From Spartobacteria bacterium (GTDB lineage: Bacteria > Verrucomicrobiota > Verrucomicrobiia > Chthoniobacterales > UBA10450): 64,000 nt of DNA. The notes below the pieces were generated by a model, which searched no databases, had not been told where the DNA came from, and saw only the letters and a program-made list of their open reading frames with translations. Both the position numbers and the translations under genes were made by a program. Every line of letters starts with the position of its first letter. Within the stretch, counting starts at the first letter, position 1. The DNA lies in contig PLCN01000011.1 of NCBI GenBank assembly GCA_003134785.1, positions 93,246 to 157,245 on the forward strand, written 5' to 3'. Shown here piece after piece: positions 61,164 through 64,000 of this stretch.

Positions 61164-61667
61164 ATGAAAAACGCAGCGCTTTTATCGCTTCTGTTCGTGG
61201 CGGCTTTTTTCTCCCGCGCGCAAGCCTTTGACGCTAACAGTGTGCGCGCCGCCGCGGCTTTTTCGGCCGGGCAGGGGGGGGACGTCGTTTCTCGCGATCC
61301 AGCACGGGCAGACGCTGCTCGAACAAGGAGCACGCGAGCCGCACAAAATTTATAGCGGGACGAAAGCATTCTGGGGATTGGCTGCGCTTGCCGCGGCCGA
61401 AGATGGCTTGCTCAGTCTCGACGAGCAGGTGGCCGACGTCATTCCCGCGTGGCGAAACGATCCGCGCAAAGCCCGGGTCACGATTCGGCAGCTCCTGGAT
61501 TTTTCTAGCGGACTCGAGCCGGTCTTCTCTTTGCACAACAACGATCCGGGAGATCGCGACAGCATCGCGATTCGGTCACCACTCATTGCCAGTCCCGGTT
61601 CGTCTTTTATTTACGGGCCGAGCGCGCTTCAGGTTTTTCATCAAATGCTGAAGGAAAGATTGCGCGG
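61164..61667 (+). pseudogene. Serine hydrolase / beta-lactamase-like gene, frameshifted and truncated
   Basis: A signal peptide MKNAALLSLLFVAAFFSRAQA starts at ATG 61164. After a run of eight G (61274-61281) the coding frame shifts: the next part reads TSFLAIQHGQTLLEQGA, then HKIYSGTKAFWGLAALAAAEDG with the SxxK motif (Ser-Gly-Thr-Lys), TIRQLLDFSSGLEP and FIYGPSALQVFHQML with a Tyr-containing motif. This is the first half of a class C-type serine hydrolase. It breaks off at LKERLRG, where the sequence turns into the copied tandem-domain tail. Frameshift could be a sequencing slip; the truncation is a real junction. Confidence 0.8.
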
Positions 61668-62027
61668 GGATTCGTCGACACCGGCGACAATGTCTTGATC
61701 GGGGGTTTCATCATTGGTGGAGCAGGACAGGGGAGTGCGGGTGTCGTCGTGCGTGCCATCGGGCCGTCGCTCGCTGGCGCCGGAATCGCAAATCCCCTGG
61801 CTAATCCCCTGCTGGAAATCCACGATGGCAACGGCGTTCTCGCCACCTTTAACGACGATTGGAAAGATTGTCAGGCGGCGGAGATCCAAGCGACCAGTTT
61901 GCAGCCCTCGGATGACAACGAATCCGCCGTGGTCGCGACGCTGCGACCGGGCAATTACACGGCGATCATCCGGGGAAAGAATAACTCCACCGGGATCGGC
62001 CTAATGGAGGTTTATAACATTCAGTGA
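61668..62027 (+). pseudogene. Orphan copy of the last tandem-domain repeat
   Basis: Nearly identical to the final repeat of the M23 protein, but without promoter, signal peptide or the first repeat, and out of frame with the serine hydrolase in front. Not expected to give a functional exported protein. Confidence 0.75.
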
Positions 62028-62470
62028 GCACGCTCGCGAACGCGCGCGGGGCCATCTGCGTTGGCCAATTCAACCGCGCCAGCTGAGTTCTTTCACTAAG
62101 GCATCGCGCGATACTTGGCCGCGAGGTCAGGCTTCTGCCACTTCCCGTAAAGCTCGACGAGCCGCTGAAGCGCGAGTCTTGTTCGCGGATTGTTCGCGCC
62201 CTGCGAAGTTTTCAAGCTTTCATAGCTTCCGACCAAGAGTGGCTCAGCTTCGTTGTAACGCTGTTGTATCGTCAAACATTCGCCGAGCGCGCTATTGGCG
62301 AGGGCGACCCAGTAATGTTCCTTGGGCAAGGACTCAGTGCGAATCTTGACCGCCTCGCGCAAAATGTTTTCGCCTTCGTTGAGTTGGCCCGTTTTAGCCA
62401 GGATCAAACCCTTCGTTATTAGCGCAGTCGGGTAGTTGTCGTAATGAGGACCGAAAGTCTCCAGGTAGAT
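61668..62470. repeat. Segmental duplication, copy B (pairs with 55987-56784)
   Basis: At 61662-61670 the serine hydrolase sequence GCGCGG joins the repeat-domain sequence GGATTCGTCGACACC; GCGCGG is also present at the same place in copy A, so the junction has microhomology. Bases up to 62027 encode the last ~118 residues of the tandem domain (frame DNVLIGGFIIGGAGQG...EVYNIQ stop), then shared non-coding sequence, then the end of the kinase gene. Confidence 0.85.
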
Positions 62471-64000
62471 TTTCAGCGTCTCAGTTACTTTACTGAGCGA
62501 CTCAGCGTACCTTGCTTGTTGATAGAGCGAGATGGCTTGATTGCGGAGGTTATCGCCGAGCCAAAGATTAGAGGGGGAAAGAAGTTTGCGGAGAATCGCT
62601 TCAGCGTCGCGCAGGTTCGCATCGGCTTCGGCATACTCACCTTTTTCGGTGAGAAACCCTTCGAGGATCGTTAGAGCAAAGCCGAAATTGACTGAGTCAG
62701 TCTCTCCCCGCTGGCGATACTCTGTCACCGCGTCACGAGCGGTCTGGAGCGCTTCCTCGAACTTTCCCTGGTCGGCGAGCGTCGAAGCCAAAGTGCTGCG
62801 AGTCGGTCCGATGACATAAAGGGACTCTTTCGAGAGCTCCGACCTCAACGCGAGGCTTTCCCGGAACGAGAGTTCGGCTTCTTTGGAATCGCCCTGTGTG
62901 CGCCGCAAGTAGCCGAATGCGTTAAGGGCGCCCACCAGGACCTCAGCCTTGATGTTTCCTTTCCGTTTTTCGCTCCGCATCAAGGGCAAAATCTGACGAT
63001 AATTTTTTTCCGATTCCGTCAGGTTCCCGTGATCGAAAAGCCAGTATGCACGCGTTTCCGACGCAAGCAGCGTTTTGACATCATTTTCACCGTAGAGTTT
63101 GCGATGGAGATCGAGATACTCTTGCGTCCACTTTCTGGCCAACGCGGAGTTACCCTCTCCGTCGTAGCAGGACGCAATGATCTGCTCTAACTCAACTTTG
63201 ATTTCCGGTTGGTCGGCGAACTCTCCATTTTCGAGTCTGTTCGCGGCTTCATCCAAAATCTCCTTCACAGTTTTTTGACCGGTGCTCTGAGGCGAATTCG
63301 CTATCGGGGTTGAGTAATTGAGCATTCGCACGAGAGCATTCTTCACCTCTTCGGCTTTGACTTTTTCGTGCCGCGCCGCCTGTGCCTGCCAGGCAGTTGT
63401 CATCATCCCGCCGACCAGACTCAGCAGAATCAAAGCTGCGGTGGCGACTCTAAAGGGATGGCGTTTGATGAACTTCGACGTCCGATAAGCGAAAGTGTCT
63501 TTGCGTGCGACGACGGGTCGTCTCTCGAGGTGTCGCTGAATATCTGCGGAGAACTGCGCGGCCGATTCGTAACGCCGCGATGGCTCTTTGCGCATTGCCA
63601 TTAGAATGATGTTGTCGAGATCGCCGCGTAATGACTTCGGATTTTGGATTTTGGTTTTTGAGTCTTCAGCACCGCTCTTAGCGAGTGCGGTGCTCGGACG
63701 TTCCGGAGCTTGATCGGTAATCGCTCTCGTGATTTCGTCTGGTCGATTCGTCTTCGTCCGATAGGGACTTTGCCCGGTGAGTAATTTGTAAAGGACGACA
63801 CCGAGACTGTAGATGTCACTGGACGTCGTCATGGTCTCGCCGCGCACCTGCTCGGGGCTGGCGTATTCCGGCGTCATCGCGTTGGCAAAGGTCATCGTCA
63901 CTTCGCTGCTCGGCGATCTCGCGGGATCAAGCAGCTTGGCGATTCCGAAATCGAGCAGCTTCGGCTCACCTTCCGCCGTCACCCGAATATTCGCCGGCTT
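62096..64000 (-). CDS. Ser/Thr protein kinase with TPR repeats, C-terminal part (5' end outside window)
   Basis: The frame is open to the right edge (KPANIR before VTAEGEPK), so only the last ~635 residues are visible. The kinase C-lobe has the DFG motif (LLDFGIAKLL), the activation segment TPEYASPEQVRGE and DIYSLGVVLYKLLTG; a membrane helix (VATAALILLSLVGGMM) follows, then about ten TPR units (for example ALNAFGYLRRTQGDSKEAE, ALGECLTIQQRYNEAEPLL). PknB-type kinases with TPR tails are numerous in this phylum and signal through unknown partners. A degraded copy of its end lies at 56416-56784. Confidence 0.92.
   Translation of the reverse strand, partial: KPANIRVTAEGEPKLLDFGIAKLLDPARSPSSEVTMTFANAMTPEYASPEQVRGETMTTSSDIYSLGVVLYKLLTGQSPYRTKTNRPDEITRAITDQAPERPSTALAKSGAEDSKTKIQNPKSLRGDLDNIILMAMRKEPSRRYESAAQFSADIQRHLERRPVVARKDTFAYRTSKFIKRHPFRVATAALILLSLVGGMMTTAWQAQAARHEKVKAEEVKNALVRMLNYSTPIANSPQSTGQKTVKEILDEAANRLENGEFADQPEIKVELEQIIASCYDGEGNSALARKWTQEYLDLHRKLYGENDVKTLLASETRAYWLFDHGNLTESEKNYRQILPLMRSEKRKGNIKAEVLVGALNAFGYLRRTQGDSKEAELSFRESLALRSELSKESLYVIGPTRSTLASTLADQGKFEEALQTARDAVTEYRQRGETDSVNFGFALTILEGFLTEKGEYAEADANLRDAEAILRKLLSPSNLWLGDNLRNQAISLYQQARYAESLSKVTETLKIYLETFGPHYDNYPTALITKGLILAKTGQLNEGENILREAVKIRTESLPKEHYWVALANSALGECLTIQQRYNEAEPLLVGSYESLKTSQGANNPRTRLALQRLVELYGKWQKPDLAAKYRAMP

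Overview
The window is GC-rich and gene-dense and reads as chromosome from a free-living, probably soil-dwelling member of the Verrucomicrobiota (Spartobacteria/Chthoniobacterales-like). Pointers are an mcsB-clpC pair outside Firmicutes, a DUF5069 protein, duplicated-permease (ADOP/MacB-like) transporters with a PadR regulator, Ser/Thr kinases with TPR tails, and four secreted enzymes that end in the same tandem 'NISTR...GDNVLIGGFIV...IRAIGPSL' domain, which I know mainly from this phylum. The assignment is inference from protein families; no rRNA is present.

Layout. 1-6.2 kb: end of mcsB, clpC, a Xer recombinase, a lipoprotein and an MlaE permease. 6.2-13.5 kb: an FkbM methyltransferase, then three secreted proteins (CAP, subtilase, CAP) sharing the C-terminal tandem domain. 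13.6-15.6 kb: DUF1573-rhodanese-MauE operon and a frameshifted small membrane protein. 15.6-25.2 kb: a GH63-like glucosidase, a VapBC-type module, guaA, aat, tRNA-Phe, a RES/Xre toxin-antitoxin module with a clear palindromic operator, an ALDH8-type dehydrogenase and an exported hydrolase. 25.5-32.3 kb: an ADOP permease, then a cupredoxin / hybrid histidine kinase / porin set.

32.4-37.6 kb is a compact minus-strand operon: a small exported Cys-repeat peptide (bufferin/BufA2-like precursor), a DUF692 multinuclear iron oxidase (BufB), its DUF2063 partner (BufC), a DoxX protein, an exported thioredoxin-domain protein (DUF255/YyaL) and an exported HExxH peptidase. This looks like a ribosomally made, post-translationally modified copper-handling system with an extended gene set. 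37.9-41.6 kb: 3-hydroxyanthranilate dioxygenase and aminocarboxymuconate-semialdehyde decarboxylase (the dehydrogenase for the next step is at 23 kb), a close relative of subclass B2 (CphA-type) metallo-beta-lactamases, and a Rieske oxygenase.

41.7-54 kb: a dynamin-like GTPase, a BNR-propeller/MoaD-like pair, several small lipoproteins, a zinc-ribbon/PIN-like protein of unknown role, and a likely operon of avidin-like protein, c-type cytochrome, PadR and ADOP permease behind two copies of a short operator-like element. 54.2-64 kb: a secreted M23 peptidase with the tandem domain, a degraded mosaic of kinase and repeat remnants, a two-gene module pairing a SIR2-like/TIR protein with an nSTAND-TPR ATPase (defence-like), a broken serine hydrolase fused by recombination to a copy of the tandem-domain tail, and the C-terminal part of a TPR Ser/Thr kinase running off the right edge.

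The strongest leads are the extended bufferin operon, the SIR2/TIR plus nSTAND pair, the B2-type lactamase, the shared C-terminal tandem domain, and the avidin-like operon.
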